Shown here: positions 1-8,555 of the stretch, piece after piece
Layout: each line of letters opens with the position of its first letter
Numbering within the stretch: position 1 is the first letter of the stretch
Origin: a virus
Reading direction: 5' to 3' (one strand)
DNA: 32,372 nucleotides
IMG/VR virus record: IMGVR_UViG_3300033144_001600
Span: 1-32,372 of that record
The notes under the pieces: model-generated
What the model saw: the letters and a program-made list of their open reading frames with translations, nothing else
What the model was told of the DNA's origin: nothing
The model's database searches: none
Program-made: the position numbers and the translations under genes

Positions 1-1331
1 TGCGCGAACTTGTTGTATTCGTGCATCTGCGCCAGCGAGCAAGACAGCAAATCAATGGTGATGCCATATTCCTCGGGGTTGCCATCATCTGAGATATCGA
101 CCTGAGTATTGGCAAACGCATAGGTCGGCTTTAAGGCGCCGTCGAACCAGCCGGGTAAGTCCGGCCCTTGTGGTGTCGATGCAGATGATCCGGTCGAAGC
201 GCCAGTATCATCGTTGTTATTAACCACACCGCCATCGAAGTCGGCCAGCGGGTCGCCAACAAGATAGTAATGCAGGGTGCGCGTCGGTGTTGTGCCGGTA
301 ATCAGGGTGATGATACCGCGCGCGCCATTGGTAGCATCCTCGATTTCGTCACCAACACTGAAATTGCCAGAGTCACCAGATAGGGTGGTCGAGGCATAGC
401 CGGTCGTGTTCGTACCATCTGCACCAGAGGACAGGCCAGCCGATACGTTACCACCCGAGGCCGAGTTCATGCGGATTACGGCATTGGTATATTTCGAGGC
501 GTACTTGTCAGCCTTGACCGTTAGAAAGCCCAAGTCAATCAGCGGAAAATCGGTGGTCGTGTAGTCCGTGATAGGAATAGCGCGATCAATATGACCATCA
601 GGCCACCAGTCATTGTCCGTTTGATCGTTCGCCGTAACCTTGACGGCATTTTGCAGCACGTAAATATGTGTGTCAGTGACCAGAGCGCCCTGAGAAAAGA
701 CGTTGCCCCAAACCATTTCACCGCTGACAGCAGCACTAGCTTGTACGGAGATATTGGAAGTACCGGCTACAGTGATGTTTCCTGCTACTGAGTTCCAGTC
801 ATCGCCCAACGTATTAGTGTCTGGACGAATCCACAAGTAGTCATCGCCACCACCACCAGTAAGAACAACATCGAGCAGCGTACCGGAGTCGCCATCTGCA
901 TGACTGATTGTGTTGCCAAGATCACTTTTGACGATAGCGCCGCCTGTTGTTACAGGCACTACCACAATACCGATGTTCTCAGTGCCATCACCCGGCAAGA
1001 CTCGCGCCCAACCAGATGTTCTCAACGCACAACCTGTAAAGTTTGCGAAGTCACCGATGATGTGTTCCATCGTTTCGAGATCAATAAACCACGGCTCTGT
1101 TTCACCAGCGTCAATATTGCCAATCGTGTACTCTCCCGGTGTTTCTGCCGAGAAGATCAAGCCATCATTTTGCTGCGTAGGAACTGTGAACAGATCCTCC
1201 GTAGCGCCATATACGTCGATCATCTTCTGAACGTCAGTCTTTAGCGTACCACCAGTCCAGATGATCTGCTTCCTGCGACTTTCGTCAAGATAATAGACCG
1301 TTAGATCTGTTGCTAAAATTGTGTCTGACAT
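1..1331 (-). CDS. Fibre-like virion structural protein, C-terminus beyond the window (partial)
   Basis: An uninterrupted reading frame runs from an ATG at 1331-1329 to the window edge (443 codons, no stop). An AGGAG ribosome site lies 7 bases before the ATG and overlaps the stop of the preceding gene, so it is the last visible gene of the late operon. The protein is rich in Gly, Thr, Asp and Asn and poor in Lys, with many short beta-type segments. It has no signal peptide or membrane segment. The composition and its place after the internal-virion and fibre genes suggest a tail or capsid fibre/appendage protein. I recognise no enzymatic motif. The fibre role is inference, and the C-terminus that would show a receptor-binding or chaperone domain is not in the window. 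Confidence 0.75.
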   Translation of the reverse strand, partial: MSDTILATDLTVYYLDESRRKQIIWTGGTLKTDVQKMIDVYGATEDLFTVPTQQNDGLIFSAETPGEYTIGNIDAGETEPWFIDLETMEHIIGDFANFTGCALRTSGWARVLPGDGTENIGIVVVPVTTGGAIVKSDLGNTISHADGDSGTLLDVVLTGGGGDDYLWIRPDTNTLGDDWNSVAGNITVAGTSNISVQASAAVSGEMVWGNVFSQGALVTDTHIYVLQNAVKVTANDQTDNDWWPDGHIDRAIPITDYTTTDFPLIDLGFLTVKADKYASKYTNAVIRMNSASGGNVSAGLSSGADGTNTTGYASTTLSGDSGNFSVGDEIEDATNGARGIITLITGTTPTRTLHYYLVGDPLADFDGGVVNNNDDTGASTGSSASTPQGPDLPGWFDGALKPTYAFANTQVDISDDGNPEEYGITIDLLSCSLAQMHEYNKFA

Positions 1332-1341
1332 TTCTTATCTC

Positions 1342-3057
1342 CTACGGAATAATTGTATTCTCTTCCATTAGCACAGCCTGAGTAAAGCCTGCTGTTGTAA
1401 TCTCGCCCTTTCCAGACTGTGCAAAATATCTCGGATTGTCCAGATCATCGGACTTGCGTGTTTTCCAAACTATATCTACTGGTGTCGATCCTGCATACGA
1501 TTCCGACGCTATACCAGAGCCGGTTGTATCCTCGTTCATCAATTCAGTAAATGGTGAAGCTGCCAGATGAATTGACGTTTGAACGAGTTCAATCGGTAAA
1601 TCATCGGCTCGATCAGTGACAGTCATCAGTAGCGTAACCGGAGCAACCACCACTGTCACTGTCATGCCGGCCGCATCGTCAACACTGAAATTCTGGCCGC
1701 CACCACTAGCAACCGGGCTGGCGCCATCCACGGTGCAGTCGATCAGGTTCAGCGTCAGTGCGCCGGTTGTCGCCAAGAACCGCAGCGTTGCAGCGTTCGC
1801 ATCATCGACAGCGCCAAAGCCGTTGAAATTACACCCACGCAGCGTGACCGAAACCAATGATGAATCGAAATTTGTGCCGAAGTCTATTGCGTGGTGATCC
1901 GCTGCACCCATTTCAAACGTCATGTCATCGAGCAAACCATCCGTTTCAGTGGCTACGTCCCACTCCAACGCGCCAGCATCAGCCGCGACGGTAGACAGTA
2001 AGACAGACGAACCGTTCATGGTGGCTCCATTCGCCCGAACCTGTCCACTGTCCGTGATGATGGTATCCGTACAGATGTGCCCAGATTGCAGCCCTATACC
2101 GTTGGTGAACCCGGCGATTCGCGAGCCACTGTCTATCACCACATCGGTTACATCGGTGTCTGTATCCGCATCAAACTCCGCACCGACACCCGTAGGCGCG
2201 ATAAGAGCTGAACCGTGGAGCCTGAACGTCGTGGTGCCTGTGCCGTTGTCGGTTATGAATATCTTGTAGAGGTCTGCGCGCATCCCGCGATCTTCAAATA
2301 CGACAGATACGTTTGAATCCTCAAACCATGACGCATTCGAGCCGGTAGCATTACCAAAGCGCAATGGACCCTGAACACCGAACGAACCAACCGCGAGTTG
2401 TCGCACCAGTCCGTAGGCTTCCAGAGTGCCAACGCCTTGATCGGCAGTAGCAATCTCTGCCCATGTACCGGGAGCGCCGCTGGTCCCGGCGATGATGGAC
2501 GCGGCACAGCCGTTGTTTGCTGACACATCCAGTGTGCGAATGATGTCAGCGAAGTATGTGGGGTCCATGCCCGGTGCGGCAGACAGACTGTTTACAATCG
2601 TTCCTATGTCTACAATGGCTGTCATATCAACGAACCCAGCACCGGAGCTTGTATCTACATAGGGCGATGCGGGCAGGGTTGTGGTATCCAGAACCGGGCA
2701 TTGCCAACCAGTCGGGCCGGTATCGTGACGGAACGCAGCAGAATCGGCTCCGTTCACCTTATAGCCGTAGACATCATTGGTATCACCCATCAGTATCATC
2801 AAGCCACCGTTCGTGTCGGCTGTGTCGCCTAACGCAAGCCGGGAAAAGACCCAACAATAGATGATGTGATCGCTAAGATCGGTCGCGCCTATCGTGTGAT
2901 AGCTAAGAAAAATCTCCGCACCTACATTAGCACCCAAGCAACCGCCAGCCTCAATGGGATCGGGATTGGAGGTAGTAACTACAGTCGTGCCCGTCCAACC
3001 GGAGTTCGAGTCGGCCTCATCAATAGTTGTGCGATGATCGGAAACTGTTATTGCCAT
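1342..3057 (-). CDS. Large beta-rich fibre-like structural protein (571 aa)
   Basis: The ATG at 3057 overlaps the stop of the upstream gene (TCATGGCAATAA junction), so translation is probably coupled. Roughly residues 1-230 look like a concanavalin/lectin-type beta-sandwich (alternating hydrophobic strands, WTGTT and GWQCP segments). Residues about 230-460 have short repeated strand-turn units (VVIDSG, DTIITDSG, VTLRGCNFNG, LNLIDCTVDG) typical of a right-handed parallel beta-helix. The C-terminal 110 residues look like a small Ig-like domain. This is the usual architecture of phage fibres, spikes and decoration fibres that bind surface glycans. No catalytic residues are evident. It lies between the SPOUT-like gene and the partial fibre gene. 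Fibre function is inferred from composition and location. Confidence 0.75.
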   Translation of the reverse strand: MAITVSDHRTTIDEADSNSGWTGTTVVTTSNPDPIEAGGCLGANVGAEIFLSYHTIGATDLSDHIIYCWVFSRLALGDTADTNGGLMILMGDTNDVYGYKVNGADSAAFRHDTGPTGWQCPVLDTTTLPASPYVDTSSGAGFVDMTAIVDIGTIVNSLSAAPGMDPTYFADIIRTLDVSANNGCAASIIAGTSGAPGTWAEIATADQGVGTLEAYGLVRQLAVGSFGVQGPLRFGNATGSNASWFEDSNVSVVFEDRGMRADLYKIFITDNGTGTTTFRLHGSALIAPTGVGAEFDADTDTDVTDVVIDSGSRIAGFTNGIGLQSGHICTDTIITDSGQVRANGATMNGSSVLLSTVAADAGALEWDVATETDGLLDDMTFEMGAADHHAIDFGTNFDSSLVSVTLRGCNFNGFGAVDDANAATLRFLATTGALTLNLIDCTVDGASPVASGGGQNFSVDDAAGMTVTVVVAPVTLLMTVTDRADDLPIELVQTSIHLAASPFTELMNEDTTGSGIASESYAGSTPVDIVWKTRKSDDLDNPRYFAQSGKGEITTAGFTQAVLMEENTIIP

Positions 3058-3485
3058 GACTTCACCATCCGGTCATAGAGTACAATCGCCGCGGCCTGAT
3101 CTGGTTGAAGGTAAGAAGTCAGCTCACCGGGAGGCTCGATGCTAACCGACTCACCTTCCCAGCCACCAAAGAAACTCATGCCAGTACGCCCGAACAGGTA
3201 GATAACATCTTGCGGATGCTCGAACGCTTGAAGTCGATTGGGTGAACACTCATCTACCAAGACTGGCACAAGATCAGGGTTTGCCGCGACAGCCTCCATA
3301 ATGTCCTCCACCTCAATGACACGATCATGCCCTGTCACCGGGGCCATATAAAAACCGTCCAGTTCAAACCCTATTGCTAAGAACTTCCAACGGCTGTTGT
3401 ACTCAACCGCCGAGGATGGGAGCATTTTCGTGTCCCAACACCCGGCAATCTTGACCGTTCCCTCAATTCCGACGACTTCAATCAT
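3048..3485 (-). CDS. Small SPOUT/SpoU-like fold protein, uncertain (145 aa)
   Basis: The ATG at 3485 overlaps the upstream stop (ATGA). The C-terminal half resembles the knot region of SpoU/TrmH-type SPOUT RNA methyltransferases. There is a strand ending in DVIYLFGRTGMS (about residues 92-103, like motif 2, ..YVFG.E..G), then a VSIEPPGELTSYLQ segment and an AAAIVLYDRM helix, which parallel the IP...SLN..AA.. motif 3 of that family. The conserved Asn of motif 3 is not clearly kept, and at 145 residues it lacks an extra RNA-binding domain. Its position among virion genes is unusual for an RNA-modifying enzyme. It may be an inactive or repurposed fold, or the match may be coincidental. I treat the coding call as firm and the fold as a hypothesis. 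Confidence 0.7.
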   Translation of the reverse strand: MIEVVGIEGTVKIAGCWDTKMLPSSAVEYNSRWKFLAIGFELDGFYMAPVTGHDRVIEVEDIMEAVAANPDLVPVLVDECSPNRLQAFEHPQDVIYLFGRTGMSFFGGWEGESVSIEPPGELTSYLQPDQAAAIVLYDRMVKSWQ

Positions 3486-3838
3486 TTCCGCATTTCCATC
3501 GGAATAGCGTCTACGAAATCAATCAGCTTGGTGCCGCGGTCCCTGACTACTTTGAGCCGCCATGGCTTACGCGCGGGCGGATCCTTGTCGAGACTGGTAC
3601 GCAGGCCCTCGATGACCTGTGAGTTTTGATCCACCACCCTGCCAAGCTGCTCGTTGATCACGTTCATGCTGGCCTGCATCGAGGCGAACGGGATCGAGTT
3701 ATCCTGAACTGGAGCAGGAGCAGGCGTCGGAGCCGCTGGTGCCGGCGCAGGCTCTGGCTCGGGCTTTGGAGCCCGCCTGACCTTACCGCCCTGCAGCGCC
3801 ATACGATTCAGTGCAGCTTCTGAGATCTTATCAGCCAC
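3482..3838 (-). CDS. Small protein with Pro/Ala/Glu-rich linker (118 aa)
   Basis: It starts at a GTG (3838-3836) that overlaps the end of the 1021-aa gene by 8 bases and ends in an ATGA overlap with the next gene. Residues 1-20 form a short helix. Residues about 22-46 are a low-complexity Pro-Ala-Glu linker. Residues 50-85 are a predicted coiled coil (NVINEQLGRVVDQNSQVIEGL), and the end is a basic strand-rich tail. Such bipartite helix-linker proteins are common minor virion or assembly factors in phages, but no family is recognised. The alternative forward frame over the same bases has no ribosome site and is an antisense shadow. Confidence 0.7.
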   Translation of the reverse strand: MADKISEAALNRMALQGGKVRRAPKPEPEPAPAPAAPTPAPAPVQDNSIPFASMQASMNVINEQLGRVVDQNSQVIEGLRTSLDKDPPARKPWRLKVVRDRGTKLIDFVDAIPMEMRK

Positions 3839-6800
3839 CGATACATCCTCTTAACTGCTCAACCACGTTAGATCGCTTGTCGAGTTGGCGTAACAGGATC
3901 TCGGCGCTCTGATCTACGCTTACCAGTTCGCCGGTTTCCTCTACCTCGAACTCTCGGCTCAAGCGGATCTCGCTCAGCGGCTTGCCGGCGCGGCTGAACA
4001 TATCCAACTGCCCGGTATTGCGGATCCTGTCACGGCGCGCGATCTCTTTGTCCAGCGCCTCTTTGCGCTGAGTTGCCGCATCATCAACCTCGGCCTTTTG
4101 AACAACCTCGTTGAATAATTTAATGGCAGCAGTTTCAGTGTCAGCCCGAAAAGTACCGGCGCCAGCGTCATCAACCCATTGCTCGCTATCTGTATAGATA
4201 AACACACCGTCATCTTCGATTGACAACCCAACCACACGATCAGACTCCTTTGCCAAAAAATCCCGCATCGCTTTTGTCTTTGGAGTGCTGTATCTGTCCG
4301 GGCTCTCTTCGTAAGCGGGGCGCCGTGAAAACGCCGGCACCGCATCACCCAGATCTAAGTCTTGGGCTGGTCTCTTTTTCTTAGCTGCGCGTTTATCCTT
4401 ACCAGCTTTCTTGCCATCAGCACTTCGCCCCTCGATGGCGGGGAGAGCTGTAGCGAGGAAGTCTTTTGCGACTGCTCCGGGTTTTTCGCCGGCTTTGACT
4501 CGCTCGGCTGCTTTTGTGAGGGCATCTGATACTGGTCCTTTTGTGTTAGCCACGGTTGCAAGCGTTGTCAGGGCGCGGTTGGCGTCACTGATCTTCGCCT
4601 CGTTTGCGGCCCGGTCCAGCTTGTTCTCGCCGGTCCCGGTGATGGCTGACTCTTTATCGGTCAGGGTTTTGAAAGTCGCCTTATCTCGACGCGCGAGCCG
4701 TTGTGCTGAATCCAGCACCTTCGCGCGTTCCAGATAAAGGGACTCTGTGACGGTCTGCTCTCCGAACAGATCCTCGGTCGTCTCTTGTGTAGCGCCCGCT
4801 GTAATAGCCTGAGCAACTATCCCCCGGGCTATATTAGCGCTGGCTGGCTCAAGCTGTCGCAGCACGTCCATGATTGCTGGCTGCAGGTCCGGATCCGCCA
4901 CCATTTCACCCACGATGGCCGAGTGAGCCTGCGGGATAACTTCATTCACTGCCAGCTCGAATGCTTCATCGCTCAGCTTGGCAATGGCGTTGCCCTGTTT
5001 TACCAGCGCATGGTTTGGCGGCAGGTTGGCTATCTCTTCGGCGCCGGCCGGACCCATTTCTCGGATCACCTTAGCGGCATCGACCGGGCTGCCAGTCTGC
5101 TCACCGATGTTCTTGAGGGCTGCCAGCCTTGTGACTGACTCCGCGGTGTGTCCATCGGATTCCTTGTAGATCACGGCCGCCATCGCCAGCTCCGATCTAG
5201 GCTGCCCAGCCTCCAATGCCAGCCTCGCAAGTTTAGCCCGCTGATGACCATCCACCGCATACCGAGCACCACCACCTGTCGGGGTTGGCTCAGACACGTC
5301 GCGCTCATGCACAATCGCCAATCCAGCCTTGTATGATTGGAACTCCTTAACACCCTTGAGCGCCTGTGAGACGCCCTGAGCGTCCGTAGACGACTTGAAC
5401 TGGTAGGTTGGGGCATCGATCAGCAGAGAGGACGCATCAACCGTCTCGATCTGCGTGGGCTTTCCTATGTCCAGCTCCATCCTCTCCGCCGCCTCTTCCT
5501 CAGATGGGATGGGTTTGTTCTTTTCAGCCTCGATCTGTTCATCGGTGCCCAGAGCAGGACCCGGATCCGGACCAGTGTTCTGCGCTTCTGGTCCGCCGTC
5601 CGCCTCGACTTCAAGTGCCTCGATGATCTCAACTGCCCGCTCTTCTGAGAGCACACCTGTCGTATAGTCGTGAATGACGTTATTAAGCGCCTTGCGGCTG
5701 ACTTTCTTTGTCGCGCCAACCCGGGCCGCCATCCCGACCGGGCCACCGATCTCTTTGATCGTCTGGTGAAGATCGATAGCTTCCTGTCGCTCTTCGCCGG
5801 CAATCTCTGCCCGGGAGCCTTTCGCACCAAAAGCACCAAACCCACCACCCATCAAACCACCGGCTGCAGCGCCGGCAACGGCCGCCTCAAGGGCGCCCTC
5901 GAAGGTATCAAGATCCGGCTCATACGGCTGGCGGTTGATGTTGGAAATAATTTGCTCGGCGCCTGACTGGAAAAACTCCTGCGTAGCTTCACCTGCGGCA
6001 CCTGTGGCGATACCCCGAGGTAGGGTACTGCTCAATCGTGCTCCGCCAAGTATGCGTCCAAAATAGATTCCCATGGGGGCGCCGAGCAATGCGGTAGTAA
6101 GCCCGGATTGCCAACCGGCCGCTGTGCTGGCCTCGTTGGCAACGGTATCGGCGGCGTATTGATGCCGCTCCAGCTCACTCATTGAGTCGTCGGTAGACTC
6201 GAAAATCTGTTTGTAGCGGTCGTTTTCCAGCAGCTTCTCTGGCTTTAGCGACATGATCTGGTCGTACACACTGGATCCGGCAGAAATGCCGCCTATCGCG
6301 CCTTCACCTAACCCGAACCCAGTACCACCAAGCACGGAATCGACCAGCTTCAATTTCTTGGCGGCCTGCGAAACCCCGCGGCCAACCAACCCACCGTGAG
6401 CTGCCTGAGCGGTAGCCGCCCGGGTCAGTACCGCGCGGCCGAAAGGATTAGCGAAAAGCTGTAGCACCTTCGTCAACCCGGCGCCCACACCCATACCGCC
6501 GGCAGTCCCAATTAGAGACTCAGCGCCCATCAGGCCAACGGTTGAAAGGCTTGCATCGCCCCACTCGTAACCAAACATGCCGCTGCCATCTTCCGACTTG
6601 CGCACTATCTGCTTGGAGATCTCAGCCTTTGCCGGGTCGCTCAGGGCGTCGTGCCAGTGATCTACGGCATCACTACCTATCTCTTCGATGGCCCTGCCGA
6701 CATCTTCACCGCCGAGCTGGCGCGTCAGCCAACCCACCGACTGCGCTAAGTTTGCTGTGCCACCCAGAACTGACTTTGCATAGTCTGCCCACTCGACATC

Positions 6801-6896
6801 ATCCGGTTCAGGAATAGAAGCCGTGGCAACACTTGAGCGCGATGGGATATAGGGCTCAAACTTATTCCAGTCCAGTTGGTTGGATGGTGTACTCAC
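3831..6896 (-). CDS. Very large internal-virion/ejection-type protein with ddrB-like ParB domain (1021 aa)
   Basis: It starts at a GTG (6896-6894) that shares a G with the upstream TAG. Residues 1-100 are acidic and helical. Residues about 115-350 hold several Gly/Ala-rich hydrophobic stretches and an ATQEFFQSGAEQI...FEGALEAAVAG pattern typical of phage polyvalent and ejection proteins. Residues about 486-613 match the ddrB-like ParB superfamily domain: a YQFKSSTDAQG start, the hallmark YAVDGHQRAKLA (VDGHQR at 548-553), then AALKNIGEQTGSPVDAAKVIRE. The rest is long, charged and helical with KKKRPAQ-type basic linkers and an AFSRRPAYEESPDRY segment. Size, Gly/Ala hydrophobicity and position after two coiled-coil virion genes suggest a protein packaged in the capsid and injected with the DNA. 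The injected role is inference. Confidence 0.85.
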   Translation of the reverse strand: MSTPSNQLDWNKFEPYIPSRSSVATASIPEPDDVEWADYAKSVLGGTANLAQSVGWLTRQLGGEDVGRAIEEIGSDAVDHWHDALSDPAKAEISKQIVRKSEDGSGMFGYEWGDASLSTVGLMGAESLIGTAGGMGVGAGLTKVLQLFANPFGRAVLTRAATAQAAHGGLVGRGVSQAAKKLKLVDSVLGGTGFGLGEGAIGGISAGSSVYDQIMSLKPEKLLENDRYKQIFESTDDSMSELERHQYAADTVANEASTAAGWQSGLTTALLGAPMGIYFGRILGGARLSSTLPRGIATGAAGEATQEFFQSGAEQIISNINRQPYEPDLDTFEGALEAAVAGAAAGGLMGGGFGAFGAKGSRAEIAGEERQEAIDLHQTIKEIGGPVGMAARVGATKKVSRKALNNVIHDYTTGVLSEERAVEIIEALEVEADGGPEAQNTGPDPGPALGTDEQIEAEKNKPIPSEEEAAERMELDIGKPTQIETVDASSLLIDAPTYQFKSSTDAQGVSQALKGVKEFQSYKAGLAIVHERDVSEPTPTGGGARYAVDGHQRAKLARLALEAGQPRSELAMAAVIYKESDGHTAESVTRLAALKNIGEQTGSPVDAAKVIREMGPAGAEEIANLPPNHALVKQGNAIAKLSDEAFELAVNEVIPQAHSAIVGEMVADPDLQPAIMDVLRQLEPASANIARGIVAQAITAGATQETTEDLFGEQTVTESLYLERAKVLDSAQRLARRDKATFKTLTDKESAITGTGENKLDRAANEAKISDANRALTTLATVANTKGPVSDALTKAAERVKAGEKPGAVAKDFLATALPAIEGRSADGKKAGKDKRAAKKKRPAQDLDLGDAVPAFSRRPAYEESPDRYSTPKTKAMRDFLAKESDRVVGLSIEDDGVFIYTDSEQWVDDAGAGTFRADTETAAIKLFNEVVQKAEVDDAATQRKEALDKEIARRDRIRNTGQLDMFSRAGKPLSEIRLSREFEVEETGELVSVDQSAEILLRQLDKRSNVVEQLRGCIGG

Positions 6897-7855
6897 TATC
6901 TGCGCTGCCCCATTAAGGCATAAGGATCTTCACCCGCTGGCGGTTTCGGAAACTCCCCGGCCGTTCTGAATAACTCATTCATTGGATATGGCTTGCCAGT
7001 GCGAGGATCGACCCTATCTTGCCACGCCGTACCTTGGTCCTGTAGCGGCGGCAGTTTAGCCGCAGTTGGCTGCTGCAGCGATGCAGCAGCGGTTACAGGG
7101 GCCTCAGTTACAGGTGGTGCAGTTACAGGACTGACCGGGGCTTGGTCGCTATACCCGGGCGGCCTTGCGGTTCGCTGGTAATCACCGATATCGGAAATTG
7201 TTAGTTTAGGATCGCCTAACGAACTCTCACCAAACAGATCCTCGCTACCGCTCACCAGCTTAAAGATATGCTTGGCAGCAGCACCAGCCAGACTAACTGG
7301 CATTCGATTGCGCGTCAGCAAGCCTTTAATGTCAGCCTCTGATTCGGCTTCGTACCCCTCAAACCCCTTGCTGACCATACGCGCAACGTGTGACTGAATA
7401 TCTTTCGACATTTCATTATCAAACTGCCCGTTGATGGCCAGCCGGTCTGCCTCTGGATCCTCAGACATCATTGGATCATAATTTTCAAGCGCATCAGCCC
7501 GACGCTTTTCAATGTCTTTTAATATCGCGTCCAGACTAGCTTCTCGACGCCGTATGTTCTCACGAATAGCGTTCTTTTCAGCCGCGGTGCGGTTTGCCGC
7601 GCCTTCTGTTTCTCTCGATGCTATGTTCGCTGCCTGACGTGTATCGGCAGCCTCTGCAGCCGTTGCCGCTAGTGCCTCTGAGTGTTCAAACCCAGCTTCC
7701 TGACGATCAGTTGCATACCGCTCGCGCTGTGCCATTAGCGCCTCTTGCCACTTGCGTTCCATGGCCTCCTTCTCTTCATCGGCTTTCTTGCCGGCAAACA
7801 AACCCAGCCCCTGCGAGAGAGCGCCTGCTACCTGACCAAATCGTGCGCTACCCAT
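6896..7855 (-). CDS. Coiled-coil internal virion protein (319 aa)
   Basis: The ATG at 7855 follows one base after the upstream stop, and the stop codon shares a base with the next GTG start. After a short Gly-rich helix (about residues 1-22), residues 25-130 are a long uninterrupted amphipathic helix rich in Glu, Ala, Arg and Lys. This is followed by an acidic helical middle and a Pro/Ala/Val-rich low-complexity linker (about residues 235-275). The end, around PYPMNELFRTAGEFPKPPAGEDPY, is disordered. This make-up fits internal core or ejection proteins of short-tailed phages, and the neighbours on both sides have the same style. No named family is recognised. Confidence 0.8.
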   Translation of the reverse strand: MGSARFGQVAGALSQGLGLFAGKKADEEKEAMERKWQEALMAQRERYATDRQEAGFEHSEALAATAAEAADTRQAANIASRETEGAANRTAAEKNAIRENIRRREASLDAILKDIEKRRADALENYDPMMSEDPEADRLAINGQFDNEMSKDIQSHVARMVSKGFEGYEAESEADIKGLLTRNRMPVSLAGAAAKHIFKLVSGSEDLFGESSLGDPKLTISDIGDYQRTARPPGYSDQAPVSPVTAPPVTEAPVTAAASLQQPTAAKLPPLQDQGTAWQDRVDPRTGKPYPMNELFRTAGEFPKPPAGEDPYALMGQRR

Positions 7856-7856
7856 G

Positions 7857-8543
7857 TCAGCCTCCCTGTATGGCCTTGCGGACTCCGCCCGCTACCTGAT
7901 TGCCAATGTTTTCGTGAAAGTTTTCCGGCGTCTCTCCACGTTGGACCTCGCCGGCTACCTGCTGCGCGTAGAAGTTCTGCGCCTGCTCCTGCATCGCACC
8001 GTCATATTTCGGACTGCCAATCAATTCCTCGCCTACGATCTTCTCGGCCTCCAAGAGCGCCATCGCCTGTACCTGTTCGTACTCGTCAGCCTCTTCACTG
8101 AACGGGAAGATCTGAGCTGCTACACCCAGTTCCATCAGGTGCTCGATGATCTCAGCGCCAGCGGCCTGAATAACTTCCATGCCGATCTCTTCGCCAGCAG
8201 ATTGAGCCATGCCGTAGATGCCCTTACCCAACTTCACCGCCAGTGCCGCGACATTCATGTGCACCGGCTGCTCTTTGTTGTTCATAGAGGCAACCAGTTC
8301 ATCCGTATGCTGGCTCATAAAACCAAGCGCCTTCTTTACAAACTGATCGTATTGCGCCTGCTCCTGCTCGGTCGGCTCTTCCTCGTTGAACTCAGGCGTC
8401 CCGGGCATCTTCCCGGTAGGCATGATCCCGGCCATATCTACCGGAGAAGCTATTGGCCCCATGGCATCCGCAGGACCTACTGCCGGGGCTGGTCCTTGCC
8501 CCTGTTGTGGTGGTGGCTGCTGATCATTGAATAATGGATCCAT
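7857..8543 (-). CDS. Helical virion-associated protein, Gln/Pro-rich N-terminus (228 aa)
   Basis: The ATG at 8543 is preceded by a GGAGA site. Residues 1-55 are a disordered Pro/Gln/Gly/Met tract. Residues 56-228 are predominantly helical and acidic with hydrophobic faces, including GMAQSAGEEIGMEVIQAAGAE. There are no cysteines and no predicted signal peptide. It belongs to the run of internal-virion-type genes between the GNAT-like gene and the 1021-aa gene. A nearly full-length open frame lies antisense on the plus strand (7854-8534), but it lacks a ribosome site and has an implausible Leu/Arg/His-rich composition, so I regard it as a shadow. Confidence 0.8.
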   Translation of the reverse strand: MDPLFNDQQPPPQQGQGPAPAVGPADAMGPIASPVDMAGIMPTGKMPGTPEFNEEEPTEQEQAQYDQFVKKALGFMSQHTDELVASMNNKEQPVHMNVAALAVKLGKGIYGMAQSAGEEIGMEVIQAAGAEIIEHLMELGVAAQIFPFSEEADEYEQVQAMALLEAEKIVGEELIGSPKYDGAMQEQAQNFYAQQVAGEVQRGETPENFHENIGNQVAGGVRKAIQGG

Positions 8544-8555
8544 TAGATGTTTCTC

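Noticed and set aside
7854-8534. Long plus-strand open frame (226 aa) opposite the 228-aa virion gene
   Set aside because: It has no ribosome site, is Leu/Arg/His-rich with no domain pattern, and is explained by the codon usage of the real minus-strand gene.
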